The position numbers and the translations under genes were made by a program. The notes under the pieces are model-generated. The model had not been told where the DNA came from and made no database searches. It was given only the letters and a program-made list of their open reading frames with translations. Shown in pieces: positions 38,319-47,350 of a stretch of 59,840 nucleotides of DNA. Within the stretch, counting starts at the first letter, position 1, and every line of letters starts with the position of its first letter. The DNA comes from Candidatus Falkowbacteria bacterium RIFOXYA2_FULL_47_19 (lineage in GTDB: Bacteria > Patescibacteriota > Patescibacteriia > Patescibacteriales > UBA12075), in contig MFGB01000017.1 of NCBI GenBank assembly GCA_001780275.1, forward strand, positions 1 to 59,840, read 5' to 3'.

Positions 38319-39332
38319 TTATTTTTTAATATCTTTTAATATATAGCTAGTCAGGGTTTGGGCGTAGGTGGAGGCCTTGAACATATTTGCTCGACCGCTA
38401 CTTAAGTAATCAGATATATTATTAAGAATTTGCGCCAGAGTCCTTTCATTGAGACTGCAAATATGCTTATATAATTCTTCGTAAGATTCAAATTTTCGGC
38501 GGTCGATATAGCAGTCTTCGGGGATAAGCTTTTCTATGTTGGATGCGCCCCAGTATATCGGGATGCAGCCCGCCGAGAAACTGTCGAATATTTTTTCCGT
38601 AACGTATCCGGGGATTCCCCGCATATTTTCGTAGCATATGGAAAAGCGGAATTTTTGCAGAGTGGAATGTTTTGATTCGAGTACGCCTCCGTAGCTTATG
38701 TTTTCAAGCAGGAACAGCTTTAAAATCCATTGCGGCGCCCGGCAGAAGAATTTGTTCAAATGAGGCCGAAACAAGTAATTCGGCCAACCCTTTCCGTAAT
38801 ATTTAAAGTTTTCCGGATGGTATTTCGTGAACCACTTGACCGCTTTATACCTTTCCGAATACAGTTCGTCCGGGTGGAGATAAAAATATTTGAATCCGGA
38901 AATCATGGTGCATAATTGGCGGTCATTACTTTTTATATCCCCGGGATCATACCTGAATCTATAGCCGAAGCGCAGAAGAAAATATTTTTTGTTATCCACC
39001 AAAGATTCGTCCCAGGTGAATATTCGGTCAAAGCCTTCGTGATTTTTTTTATTCCAATTGGCCGGTAAAACCACGGGCGGTTCGACGATCAGTAGGTATT
39101 TTTTTTGGTTATGTTTTTTAGCCGTCCTGGCTCCCGGCGCCGAATTGTAAATAACGATATCCGCCTCTTCGATTTTATTTATATCCTCGGTCGCCAGATC
39201 TATGTCATGTTTTTTTAGTTCTTCCTTTAGCGTAATGTCGTAAGCATTCAAATTATCCCTGATGTCTTTTGAAAATCTGTAGTTGTTGTAGTATATAGGA
39301 TTTTCCACGACCAGGGTTGCTTTGTATTTCAT
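38319..39332 (-). CDS. Alpha-1,3/4-fucosyltransferase (GT10)
   Basis: A 337-residue GT-B enzyme of family GT10. The signature donor-binding block lies at about 228-263: FRFSICYENMRGIPGYVTEK, directly followed by IFDSFSAGCIPIYWGA. The N-terminal domain has YLLIVEPPVVLPANW and the acceptor region. No signal or membrane anchor is seen, as in Helicobacter pylori FucT. It would add L-fucose in alpha-1,3 or alpha-1,4 linkage. With GT11 in the same operon and gmd/fcl nearby, a fucosylated surface glycan is well supported. Confidence 0.94.
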   Translation of the reverse strand: MKYKATLVVENPIYYNNYRFSKDIRDNLNAYDITLKEELKKHDIDLATEDINKIEEADIVIYNSAPGARTAKKHNQKKYLLIVEPPVVLPANWNKKNHEGFDRIFTWDESLVDNKKYFLLRFGYRFRYDPGDIKSNDRQLCTMISGFKYFYLHPDELYSERYKAVKWFTKYHPENFKYYGKGWPNYLFRPHLNKFFCRAPQWILKLFLLENISYGGVLESKHSTLQKFRFSICYENMRGIPGYVTEKIFDSFSAGCIPIYWGASNIEKLIPEDCYIDRRKFESYEELYKHICSLNERTLAQILNNISDYLSSGRANMFKASTYAQTLTSYILKDIKK

Positions 39333-39335
39333 ATA

Positions 39336-40271
39336 TTATCGGGGTGACCAAACGATCACGGAATAACCGTCTATAAAAAAGCTGCCGATATAGGATCTTT
39401 GGGCTTTAAGAATTTTGATTTTGTTCTGTTTTTCTAATTTATATAAATGCGACAAAAAACCTTTTAGGTAATTCCTTTTTTCGAAATATTTTAGGGAAAG
39501 GAAGTCTAACAGATTATTTTCGTCCAATAATTCTCCAATCGGTTCAACGTGGATGCATAATTTTGGCTTATTGCCGATTAGAAAGTCGATAAATTTATCA
39601 AATTTTTCACCTACCTGTTCTAATGCGGCTACTGTGTAGATGACAGAATTTTTGCCTAGTTTAAATTTTTTATCAGGATTAAAAAAATCAAATTTTTTCG
39701 CGAAAAGCTTGTTGTTGTTTTTCTGCGCAGCAATTTTTTGAATGATTTTTTGCGATGATTCAACCCAATCCAGCCCCCACAGATTCGCATTTCGGTTTAT
39801 ATCCCTTATTTCCAGCAAGTGGTGTCCCGTGCCACAGCCGAACTCGTAAATCGAATCGGCATCCCGCATGTACTTGTCGGCCAGCCAGCCGACTATAACG
39901 GCCAGGGAGTTGCGTTCAAAATTTTTCGAGTGTGCCTTAATTAGTTTTTGATTAACGCGCACTATATCATATTTTCCAAAATAATGGGGGATTATTGCCG
40001 AGGAATTACCGTGCTTTTTTAAATTAGCCAGATTTTCCCCCCAGCCCTTTTCCCACTGCCCCAAACGATGCTTACCCGAATAAACCAACCCTCGATCAAG
40101 CAAGGTATCCACAATTTTTTTAATACAGTCATCGCGTTCATCGGGCGTGATATGCCGGTAGCGGAAACCGTAATCCTTGATTTTCTTTTTAGTATAAGAA
40201 CTAAGTTTTTCGCCGAACATCCGTTCAAAATCGTCTGTTTGCAATTTGTTTTGCGTATTTATTTTATTCAT
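39336..40271 (-). CDS. SAM-dependent methyltransferase, putative
   Basis: 311 residues. The core includes IYEFGCGTGHHLLEI (motif I), LWGLDWVESSQKIIQKI and SVIYTVAALEQVGEKFDKFI. It is preceded by about 150 residues with ERMFGEKLSSYTKKKIKDY and LGQWEKGWGENLANL, a layout known from methyltransferases of O-antigen clusters. ATG 40271 is chosen over an in-frame TTG two codons upstream. It follows the two SDR genes and may methylate their product. Confidence 0.75.
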   Translation of the reverse strand: MNKINTQNKLQTDDFERMFGEKLSSYTKKKIKDYGFRYRHITPDERDDCIKKIVDTLLDRGLVYSGKHRLGQWEKGWGENLANLKKHGNSSAIIPHYFGKYDIVRVNQKLIKAHSKNFERNSLAVIVGWLADKYMRDADSIYEFGCGTGHHLLEIRDINRNANLWGLDWVESSQKIIQKIAAQKNNNKLFAKKFDFFNPDKKFKLGKNSVIYTVAALEQVGEKFDKFIDFLIGNKPKLCIHVEPIGELLDENNLLDFLSLKYFEKRNYLKGFLSHLYKLEKQNKIKILKAQRSYIGSFFIDGYSVIVWSPR

Positions 40272-40281
40272 AGCCAATTGT

Positions 40282-41304
40282 TTATATGATTTTAAGCCAG
40301 CTATCCAGAGACATATTAATTAAACCGGCATAATTTGTTTTTTCGATTTCCAGCAAGTTCTTATTGATCCATTCGGCGACATCGTTGATTGATTCTTTAT
40401 AGGACAAAGAGGGCTTAAAATCAAATTCAGCATTAAAGGCCGAGCAGTCTATTTGCAGGTTTCTTAAATCCCCGATATCGTGCATGGGGGCTATTTTGCA
40501 GCTAATAACATCCTGAATACCCGTTCCGAATTGCATTTTTGATAAGTTATAACTGCCGATATTATACAAAAGTTGTTTCCAGGAATTTTTTTCTATGACC
40601 TTAAAGTAACCATTGACCAGATCCCTGATATCAATTGCCGCCCGGTAAGCATTTAGTTCGGATATCCTTAAGACGCCTTTGGCGATAGCACAGTAAGTGA
40701 AGTGGTTCGGCAAAAGTTCAAGTCTCATGCGGGGCGCCGGACCACAGACGGTGGCCGGTCGGAAAACGATAATTTTGAATCCGGGGTTGGCCGCGATTCT
40801 TTCTTTGATGTATTCCTCCATCTTTAGTTTGTATTTGCAGTAATTATCGGTCGGTTCGGGCAGGGAATCTTTTTCGGTCATTAGTTTCAGATCTTTTTGA
40901 TTGCCATACAGACTGGAGGAGGAATTATATATAACCGGGATGCCAAGTTTTTCGCAGATTACCAGAACGCCCCTGGAAGCATTATAATTAATATCTTCCG
41001 TATAGCGGGGATTGTGGTTGCATGCATAAACGCTGCTGAGTTCGCCCATGTGTAAAATATAATCCGGTTTGAACGCCTTGATGGATTTTTCCAATAAATC
41101 AGTATTCCTTGTGTCGCCGATTATCGTTTGCAGGGAAGACCCCTCTTCGCGCTCAAGCTCAACCTCTTTGATTATTTGGTTATAATTCTGTTCGTAGATC
41201 AGTGAATCGTATAAAGCGACATCACAGCCCCTTTTTAAAGCCTCCCGGGCAAAGACAGTGCCTATGTAGCCCAGGCCGCCAGTAATAAAAAATTTATTTT
41301 TCAT
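40282..41304 (-). CDS. NAD(P)-dependent sugar epimerase/dehydratase (extended SDR) 1
   Basis: 340 residues with the Rossmann motif GGLGYIG near the N-terminus, the SSS strand YNSSSSLYGNQ, and the catalytic Y-x3-K in NYCKYKLKMEEY. The FRPATVCGPAPRMRLELLPN block binds the nucleotide sugar. It acts on an NDP-sugar, but the exact reaction (epimerisation, dehydration or reduction) cannot be told. It overlaps a second SDR gene by 11 bases and lies in the transketolase neighbourhood, which suggests a joint pathway. Confidence 0.9.
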   Translation of the reverse strand: MKNKFFITGGLGYIGTVFAREALKRGCDVALYDSLIYEQNYNQIIKEVELEREEGSSLQTIIGDTRNTDLLEKSIKAFKPDYILHMGELSSVYACNHNPRYTEDINYNASRGVLVICEKLGIPVIYNSSSSLYGNQKDLKLMTEKDSLPEPTDNYCKYKLKMEEYIKERIAANPGFKIIVFRPATVCGPAPRMRLELLPNHFTYCAIAKGVLRISELNAYRAAIDIRDLVNGYFKVIEKNSWKQLLYNIGSYNLSKMQFGTGIQDVISCKIAPMHDIGDLRNLQIDCSAFNAEFDFKPSLSYKESINDVAEWINKNLLEIEKTNYAGLINMSLDSWLKII

Positions 41305-42346
41305 AATCGTGATTTTTAAATTTGTTATATAATATTTTTTGCCACGCGATAGTTTTTTTTAAACCCTCGTCCAGATCGATATATTTTTTTTTATTGAATT
41401 CTCTTTCCGCTTTCGTCATATCTAACGATACATCTTCCGGCGCGCTTATGAGGGAGTTTTTGGAATCAGGCGGAAAGTTTACCGGTACCCGCAGGTATGC
41501 GCCGATTTTTTTTGCTAATTCGCCGATTGTAGTCTTGGAGTGGCCGCCAACGTTGTAAATAGCGTCCTTTCCGTTCAAGAGTATGTTCCACATTATTTCG
41601 ATCGCATCGGAAACGTAGCAGAAAGTTCTTTTGGCGTCGCCCTGGTCGAGTAAATTAATTTCACCGTTTATCGCTTTTTGGATAAATGAGTTCATTACTC
41701 TTTGGTCGTTGTGTTTTGTGCCCGGACCGTAAGCCAGGGATAGTCTGGCTATTTTCGCCTCAATATTTTTTGCTCGATTAGCGATGCAAATAGCTTCTCC
41801 ACAGCGCTTGCCCTCTATATAGCAGGAGCGGGGATGGTCGGTGTTGGTTGTGCCGATTTCCGTTTCTTTATGCGGGTAATTATTGTTTCCGCTGTACACC
41901 TCGCTGGTGCTGACAAATAAAAATTTTCCGCCTTCGTTTAATTTTTCGAACAAACCAAGGGTCGTTAAGCTGTTTAGCTTAAGAGTTTTTATCGGGTTTT
42001 CCATAAAACGTCCCGGTTGGCCATATCCGGCGGCATGGATAATATAGTCGGCCCGAGGGAGAGTTTTGCAAAAATCGTAATCAGCCAGATCGCCTCTGAT
42101 TATTCTCGTTCCCTGGTAATCTAAAAAATTTTTTAAGCAAGGAGAGGGTTCGCTCTGCATAACGGCAACAACCTTCGTGCCCGCGGAATTAGAACGAAGA
42201 AGGTTCCATAGGCTGGCTAAAAAATGATTACCAATCAGGCCGGAAGCTCCGGTAATTAATACGGTTTTTCCTATTATTTCACTTAGTTCAACGTTTTTCA
42301 CCACCCGCTCCGCGTCTTCGGCAATTATGCTGAAAATTTTATCCAT
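41294..42346 (-). CDS. NAD(P)-dependent sugar epimerase/dehydratase (extended SDR) 2
   Basis: 350 residues: an N-terminal extension of about 25 residues, GASGLIGNHFLASL for NAD, VSTSEVYSGNN, the catalytic Y-x3-K in SCYIEGKRCGEA, and LSLAYGPGTKHNDQRVM, with TFCYVSDAIEIMW later. The pattern is near UDP-glucuronate decarboxylase and dTDP-glucose 4,6-dehydratase types. It overlaps the transketolase C subunit gene by 8 bases and SDR1 by 11, so the enzymes are made together. Confidence 0.9.
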   Translation of the reverse strand: MDKIFSIIAEDAERVVKNVELSEIIGKTVLITGASGLIGNHFLASLWNLLRSNSAGTKVVAVMQSEPSPCLKNFLDYQGTRIIRGDLADYDFCKTLPRADYIIHAAGYGQPGRFMENPIKTLKLNSLTTLGLFEKLNEGGKFLFVSTSEVYSGNNNYPHKETEIGTTNTDHPRSCYIEGKRCGEAICIANRAKNIEAKIARLSLAYGPGTKHNDQRVMNSFIQKAINGEINLLDQGDAKRTFCYVSDAIEIMWNILLNGKDAIYNVGGHSKTTIGELAKKIGAYLRVPVNFPPDSKNSLISAPEDVSLDMTKAEREFNKKKYIDLDEGLKKTIAWQKILYNKFKNHDYEK

Positions 42347-43220
42347 AGATGAGTTTTTTTAATTTTTTATTAATATTAATTGCCGATAACCCAATATTCA
42401 AGTCATGCTCATCGGCCGATCCGTAGTTCGATAAAAATCTTTTTGGAACGCCGATGGAATCGATCACAATCGGTCTTAAACTTAGCGCCTCCGCGATTTC
42501 GGCCGTTAGACCCCCCTTATAATATGGCTCACATAATAAAATTTTTCCTGACGCACTGTTATTTTTTAAGGTCTCCGAATCAAATGGTGTTACGGTTGTA
42601 TAGTAAAGGATAGTAACATCCATCCCGGTACAGGCTTCCAGTACATGATTCAGGGTGGGGCCAACGGCTACAATGGTCGCTAAATTGCCCCTTTGCAGTA
42701 TTTCGGCTTTGCCGAATTTTACGTTATAACTGTTTTTATTAGGCCTGTCGCTCAACCTGAAATAAGTAGGATGCCCATTAGCGTAAGTATCCCGGAACAA
42801 GGTATCGAATTCCTGAGCGGTACCAGGCAGGATAATTTCCATGCCGGGCAAATTTTTTAGAATACCGACATCGCCGGGGCAATGATGCGTGCAGCCCAGG
42901 GCGGCGTAATCATATGAACCGCCTATGCTCAGGAAGTTTCCCCCCATTTTTTGATAACAAAAATCAAGTTTCAGTTGTTCATAGCTTCTTTCAACCAGAA
43001 AGGGGGCGATAGTATGGATAACCGGAATAAAACCGGACATAGCTAGTCCAGCCGCCAGACCGACAGTGGATTGTTCCAGAATCCCGATATTATAGACTCT
43101 TTCCGGATATAATGCTAACGCTTTATTGAATCCCCAAACGCCGATATCGCCAAGCAGTAATACCAGCCTTTCGTCCGTTGTTAGTATATTTTCAATTGTG
43201 TTTACAAATTGTTTGCGCAT
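42339..43220 (-). CDS. Transketolase, C-terminal subunit
   Basis: 293 residues holding the pyrimidine-binding and C-terminal domains of a split transketolase. E49 in YNIGILEQSTVGLAAG is the glutamate that activates thiamine diphosphate. HTIAPFLVERSYEQLKLDF, GGSYDYAALGCTHHCPGDVG and the C-terminal TIVAVGPTLNHVLEAC follow the family. It overlaps the N-terminal subunit gene by 19 bases. Position between two SDR genes and glycan genes suggests work on a sugar nucleotide or a precursor rather than core metabolism only. Confidence 0.92.
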   Translation of the reverse strand: MRKQFVNTIENILTTDERLVLLLGDIGVWGFNKALALYPERVYNIGILEQSTVGLAAGLAMSGFIPVIHTIAPFLVERSYEQLKLDFCYQKMGGNFLSIGGSYDYAALGCTHHCPGDVGILKNLPGMEIILPGTAQEFDTLFRDTYANGHPTYFRLSDRPNKNSYNVKFGKAEILQRGNLATIVAVGPTLNHVLEACTGMDVTILYYTTVTPFDSETLKNNSASGKILLCEPYYKGGLTAEIAEALSLRPIVIDSIGVPKRFLSNYGSADEHDLNIGLSAININKKLKKLIYG

Positions 43221-44020
43221 GCTTTTTGATATTCATAATTATTAAGTTCGGCAATGATTTGCTCGTATTCTTCTTCTGTGGGGGTTTTGTGATGCCAGGC
43301 CGGATTATTTTCTATGAATTTTACACCCTCACCCTTTATCGTTTTTGCGATTACAGCTGTCGGTTTTTTTTCATGCGTATTCGTTAAGGCGTTAAGGATC
43401 TCTCCATGGTCGTGGCCATCCACCACAACACTATTCCACCCGAATGCTCTGAACTTTTCCGACATATCACAAATCTTAAGAGCCCTGTCCGTTGAATGGT
43501 TGTGATCAACTACGCAGATAAGATTACTTAAATTGTGGTGGGAAGCCAGCAGGGCAGATTCCCAGATCGTACCCTCGTTGCTTTCTCCGTCCCCGATAAT
43601 GGAGTAAACCCGATTTGATTTTTTTTGTATCTTAAATCCTAGGGCGATCCCCACGCTTATCGGCAGGCCATGTCCCAATGAACCGGTAGAGGCTTCGACG
43701 CCGGGGATTTTATTTCGATCCGGGTGGCCTCCCAATATGCTGTCGAATTTTCCGAAGTTATCGAATTCACTGAAAGGGAAGTAGCCCTTTTCCGCCAAAA
43801 CCGCGTATAATCCAAGGGAAGCATGTCCCTTACTTAAAATAAAATAATCCCGATTCGGATCCTCTTGGTTGGAGGGATCAACTCTAAGAATCTTATCATA
43901 AAGCACCCACACGACATCAAGAATGGAAAAAGCGCTCGGTATATGCCCCTCTTTAGATCTATAGGCTGTTTCAACGATGATTTTTTTTAAATTTATTATT
44001 TTTTCGATTGGGTACGCCAT
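43202..44020 (-). CDS. Transketolase, N-terminal subunit
   Basis: A 272-residue thiamine-diphosphate-binding half. KGHAS with H66, GGHPDRNKIPGVEASTGSLG, and the metal/diphosphate motif G143-D144-G145-E146 (GDGESNEG) are all present. The usual DNN after the motif is DHNHSTD here. Together with the next gene it forms one active enzyme moving a two-carbon ketol unit. It follows the radical SAM gene by 1 base. Confidence 0.93.
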   Translation of the reverse strand: MAYPIEKIINLKKIIVETAYRSKEGHIPSAFSILDVVWVLYDKILRVDPSNQEDPNRDYFILSKGHASLGLYAVLAEKGYFPFSEFDNFGKFDSILGGHPDRNKIPGVEASTGSLGHGLPISVGIALGFKIQKKSNRVYSIIGDGESNEGTIWESALLASHHNLSNLICVVDHNHSTDRALKICDMSEKFRAFGWNSVVVDGHDHGEILNALTNTHEKKPTAVIAKTIKGEGVKFIENNPAWHHKTPTEEEYEQIIAELNNYEYQKACANNL

Positions 44021-44021
44021 A

Positions 44022-45689
44022 TTAGAGTTTAAATAAAAATTTAAATATTCTTTTTATACGTATTAGGAATGGTATTATCGTCGGTCCGTTCTTTCTGTAA
44101 AAATCAAACCTTATTAAGTGGGTAGATAAAAATATAAATAAGTATTGCCCGGTCATCATCAAAATACTGTGGTCTTTTCCGAATATTTTATAACTGAATA
44201 TTTTATGCTGACTGGTGCAGTGTTCGCAATAGAAGTGGGTGTACATTGAATTTGTGGCCGGTTTTTTATATTCAGATACCCGCCCGCAAAAAGGACATTG
44301 CGTTGTTATTAAATACAGGTTGTCCTTTTTTTTCTGCCCGCTTGCCCTTACCGCGCCCGTAAGCTTCCCCAGTTTAAGTTGTTTTTTTATATTTTTTTGC
44401 CAGATAATTTTACCCATTAGTTTATAAAATCTGCCTTCGCTTAATTTGGTCATATTTATGGTCGGAAATCTTCCCGTGACATGCTTTAACCTGTCCTTGA
44501 TTAGGTTGTTTTTAATCGCTAATTGAAATATGGGTGAATTGGGAATTACGCGTAAGAAAACAGGCACGATATTGTATTGTGGATTATTAAGCCACCAGCG
44601 CAGGGAATTTTTTGCGGTTTCTTCCGTTTCGGACGGATCCCCGAATATTATATTACCCGAGCAAGAAATACCCGCCTCCCTTGTTAGTTTTAAGGCATTT
44701 TCAATCTCCGCCTTGGTTGTGCGTTTTTTCATGCTAACCAGAATCTCGTCATTTATATTTTCAAGTCCATATCCGATATACTTCAAGCCGGATATTTTTA
44801 ATGTTTTTAGTATTTCGGAATCAACGTCATTGACCCGGAAAGATCCTCCCCAACCGATTATGTTATAATTTTTTATCCTCTCGGCGAAATCGATCATTCT
44901 TTGATGATTTGCCGAAAAAAGTTCATCTAAAAAATAAAAGAAATTAATATCATATTCTTTGATCAAATAATCAATTTCTTTGAAAATATTATCAAGCGAA
45001 CGCTGTCTGTATTTTTGCCCGAGATGATGATAACAGAAGGTGCAGCTAAACGGACAGGAGCGAGAACCAATAAATTCCGTATAATGCAAATTTTCACATC
45101 TATCGAGTACGTCAAAATTCTCCGAATCAATAACTAACGATGTCCATTTTTCGAATTCAAAGCCCTCATAATCTGGAAACGGTAAACTATCCAGATTTTC
45201 TATGTATGGTCGTTCCGGTGTCTTTATCACTTCCTTGTTTTTTAGAAAAGCCAAACCTTTAACCGTTTCTATGCTGCCATTTCGGCAAAGCACGTCCGCC
45301 AGCTCGGCCATGGTTTCCTCACCTTCGCCCATAACCGCTATGTCAATATCCAAATTTTCCAATGCTAATTTAGGATCAGAAATCACGATAGCTCCGCCGA
45401 CAACGGTAATGATCTCTGGTTTTATCTTTTTAGCGATCTTTAAAATTTCATCAACTTTATTCCAATAAAACGATAAGGTCCCGGTGCAAAAAACATCGAT
45501 TTTATTATTTGTTATATGTTCCTTAAGGATGTTCTCAAGCGATATCGATTGGTCGTAATGGCATAAATTCAGACAAAAGACATTGAATCCTTTGCTTTTT
45601 AAAAATGATGATACGTAACCAAGCCCAAAAGGAAAGCTATAGTACTCTCCCGAGAAAACAAATTGTGGTACGACTAATAAAAAATTCAT
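44022..45689 (-). CDS. B12-binding-type radical SAM protein with C-terminal zinc ribbon (6 of 7)
   Basis: 555 residues, longest of the seven. The B12-like domain (FLLVVPQFVFSGEYYSFPFG, FCTGTLSFYWNKV, VVGGAIVISDP, VMGEGEETM) is followed by the radical SAM core with C212-x3-C216-x2-C219 in SRSCPFSCTFCYHH, and by IGYGLENINDEIL. Unlike the others it carries a C-terminal four-Cys element (C465, C468, C488, C491) that looks like a zinc ribbon, then a hydrophobic helix (about 507-525) and a basic tail. The last part suggests membrane attachment. It lies 38 bases after the flippase gene. Confidence 0.88.
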   Translation of the reverse strand: MNFLLVVPQFVFSGEYYSFPFGLGYVSSFLKSKGFNVFCLNLCHYDQSISLENILKEHITNNKIDVFCTGTLSFYWNKVDEILKIAKKIKPEIITVVGGAIVISDPKLALENLDIDIAVMGEGEETMAELADVLCRNGSIETVKGLAFLKNKEVIKTPERPYIENLDSLPFPDYEGFEFEKWTSLVIDSENFDVLDRCENLHYTEFIGSRSCPFSCTFCYHHLGQKYRQRSLDNIFKEIDYLIKEYDINFFYFLDELFSANHQRMIDFAERIKNYNIIGWGGSFRVNDVDSEILKTLKISGLKYIGYGLENINDEILVSMKKRTTKAEIENALKLTREAGISCSGNIIFGDPSETEETAKNSLRWWLNNPQYNIVPVFLRVIPNSPIFQLAIKNNLIKDRLKHVTGRFPTINMTKLSEGRFYKLMGKIIWQKNIKKQLKLGKLTGAVRASGQKKKDNLYLITTQCPFCGRVSEYKKPATNSMYTHFYCEHCTSQHKIFSYKIFGKDHSILMMTGQYLFIFLSTHLIRFDFYRKNGPTIIPFLIRIKRIFKFLFKL

Positions 45690-45727
45690 AAGATAGTTAT
45701 GCTAACTCATGTTTTATTTAATAACGG

Positions 45728-46987
45728 TTAATTACTTTTTTTCAAAAAAACAATAGCCAGGACAGACAGCTCATAAAGCATCGAACAGATTATGGCATAA
45801 GCCATACCATTTAATCCGAATAGCGGCAAAAGAACAGCGAATAAAATCATTTTTAATACATTTCCGGATATTGAAATAAAGTAAAGCAGCTTTTGGTAAC
45901 CCTGGGACATCATGGCCGTATTGAACAGCCCCAGTGGCACTACCGCCAAGGTAATTACCATGATTTTCGTCAGAGGAATAGATTCGAGGTATTGCGGGAA
46001 GAATATTTTATAGATCCAAGGGGAGAAAAAAAAGTATAAGAGGGACAGGGCGGAAGTAAGGGCGGTTAATTTGGCGATTTTTAGGGGCAGGGTTTTTTTT
46101 AGATTAGCGAAGCTGTTTTCGGAAAATTTCGGGAAAGCCAGAGCGGATAGGTTTTTCAGAACGAAAGATTTCATCTGGTCGAGCGGAACAAGCGCAAAGG
46201 AGTAAATGGCCAGCTCCGCTGCCCCGATATAGTGGAAAATTATAATCTTATCAATATTCTCGGTAATCGTTCCGAATACTCCCATAAAACTAAGATGTTT
46301 ACCATAGGTCACGTCTTCAGGATTGTGGTTTTTGTTCGGTTTATATTTCTTAATAGTATATTTAAGGGCAAGGTAACTAAACAAAATCCGGCTTGCGAAA
46401 TATACGAAAATTATAATAAGAATATTGTCGGTCAGATAGATGACCGCTATCGTAACTGCCGCCACGAATAATTGGGAGACTATTGATATCAGGGTGGAGG
46501 CGCCGAATTTTTTCTTACCAGATAGAAAAGACGCGTATAAAGAGAAGGCCGTGTAGAAAGGAATAAAAACAGTAATTATCAAAAGGCTTAAAGCGACGGC
46601 ATTGTTGTGGTTAATGAAATAATAAATAGCCATCAACAAACTTGCCAGACTGCCGATTGTACCCCATTTGATCTTGGTTTTGATGGCCGGCATCAAAATC
46701 CCTTCATTTCCCTTGGCTACGGCCATGGTCACGGCTGAATGCATATTTATCAACGAGGGGATGGTCAATATGCCGATAAAGGATAATATGTACCGGTAAA
46801 GACCGAAAATTTCTTGAGGTAAAAAATTCGCGAAAGCGATTGATGTCAGGCCGCCGGCAAAAATGGAGACAAATTGACCGATAGTAAGCCAGAAATTGCC
46901 CTTAGCCAAATAGACCATGTCTGTGTGTGTCCACTTTTCCGTCCACCGGAGAAATTCTGCGGTTTTATTTTTGGTTTCGGTTAGCAT
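45728..46987 (-). CDS. Wzx-type oligosaccharide flippase
   Basis: 419 residues, almost all in about twelve hydrophobic helices, of the polysaccharide-export (PST/MATE-like) family: GNFWLTIGQFVSIFAGGLTS opens the first repeat and LPQEIFGLYRYILSFIG follows. Members move lipid-linked glycan units across the inner membrane. The N-terminal 30 residues are cytoplasmic and polar. It is the second gene of the long - operon, 3 bases after the HTH gene, so export and regulation are coupled. Confidence 0.88.
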   Translation of the reverse strand: MLTETKNKTAEFLRWTEKWTHTDMVYLAKGNFWLTIGQFVSIFAGGLTSIAFANFLPQEIFGLYRYILSFIGILTIPSLINMHSAVTMAVAKGNEGILMPAIKTKIKWGTIGSLASLLMAIYYFINHNNAVALSLLIITVFIPFYTAFSLYASFLSGKKKFGASTLISIVSQLFVAAVTIAVIYLTDNILIIIFVYFASRILFSYLALKYTIKKYKPNKNHNPEDVTYGKHLSFMGVFGTITENIDKIIIFHYIGAAELAIYSFALVPLDQMKSFVLKNLSALAFPKFSENSFANLKKTLPLKIAKLTALTSALSLLYFFFSPWIYKIFFPQYLESIPLTKIMVITLAVVPLGLFNTAMMSQGYQKLLYFISISGNVLKMILFAVLLPLFGLNGMAYAIICSMLYELSVLAIVFLKKSN

Positions 46988-46990
46988 GTG

Positions 46991-47239
46991 TTACCAGCGG
47001 TTGATTTTTTTAACTACCGCTTTTTTAATTTTCAGATAGGAGCTTATCGCTTTTTGTTCCACCTCTGGCGAAACCAGGCGCAGAATTTCTTTGCCCATGA
47101 TCCGGTATTGTCCACCCACCTTATTGGCCTTAATTAACCCTTTCTTTAATAATCTTTTAATTGTGCTATTGCTGATTTTTAGAAGATCCTGCGTTTCTTC
47201 GGTGGTATAAACGGCATTAGGTTTTATTTCATTAGTCAT
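46991..47239 (-). CDS. Small HTH regulator (excisionase/MerR-like fold)
   Basis: 82 residues with a winged-helix segment YTTEETQDLLKISNSTIKRL followed by KKGLIKANKVGGQYRI, as in helix_turn_helix_17/excisionase-type DNA-binding proteins, then a basic C-terminal helix. ATG 47239 is chosen over a longer frame from 47275: the promoter elements at 47247-47275 lie inside that extension, and the predicted transcript starts at about the ATG, making it leaderless. It heads the 17-gene glycan operon and is the obvious candidate to bind the three phased repeats in its own promoter. Confidence 0.8.
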   Translation of the reverse strand: MTNEIKPNAVYTTEETQDLLKISNSTIKRLLKKGLIKANKVGGQYRIMGKEILRLVSPEVEQKAISSYLKIKKAVVKKINRW

Positions 47240-47246
47240 ATACACA

Positions 47247-47285
47247 AGTATAGTCCCGGTATCAAAAGGTGTCAACAGGTATCAA
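47247..47285 (-). promoter_or_regulatory. Promoter and phased-repeat operator of the - strand glycan operon
   Basis: On the minus strand TTGACA (47275-47270), a 17-base spacer and TATACT (47252-47247) form a near-consensus promoter. Three direct repeats, GGTATCAA (47258-47265), GGTGTCAA (47268-47275) and GGTATCAA (47278-47285) on the + strand, are spaced exactly 10 bases apart, so they lie on one face of the helix and cover the -35. This is the build of an operator for a small HTH protein. The start point falls about at the ATG of the HTH gene. Confidence 0.75.
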
Positions 47286-47301
47286 GTGTGGAAAACTTTT
47301 T

Positions 47302-47327
47302 AAAAAATTGGCTTGTTATAGCCAATT
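47302..47327 (-). terminator. Rho-independent terminator of the nucleotidyltransferase operon
   Basis: The stem AATTGGCT/AGCCAATT (47306-47313 and 47320-47327) over a 6-base loop is followed on the minus strand by a T-run. It lies between the cupin gene and the HTH promoter, isolating the two - strand units. Confidence 0.8.
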
Positions 47328-47350
47328 GTAATATAACTCGTTTTTCTGCT

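Noticed and set aside
47240..47275. Earlier start for the small HTH gene
   Set aside because: The segment contains the -10 and -35 of a near-consensus promoter, and the conserved HTH part begins after ATG 47239.
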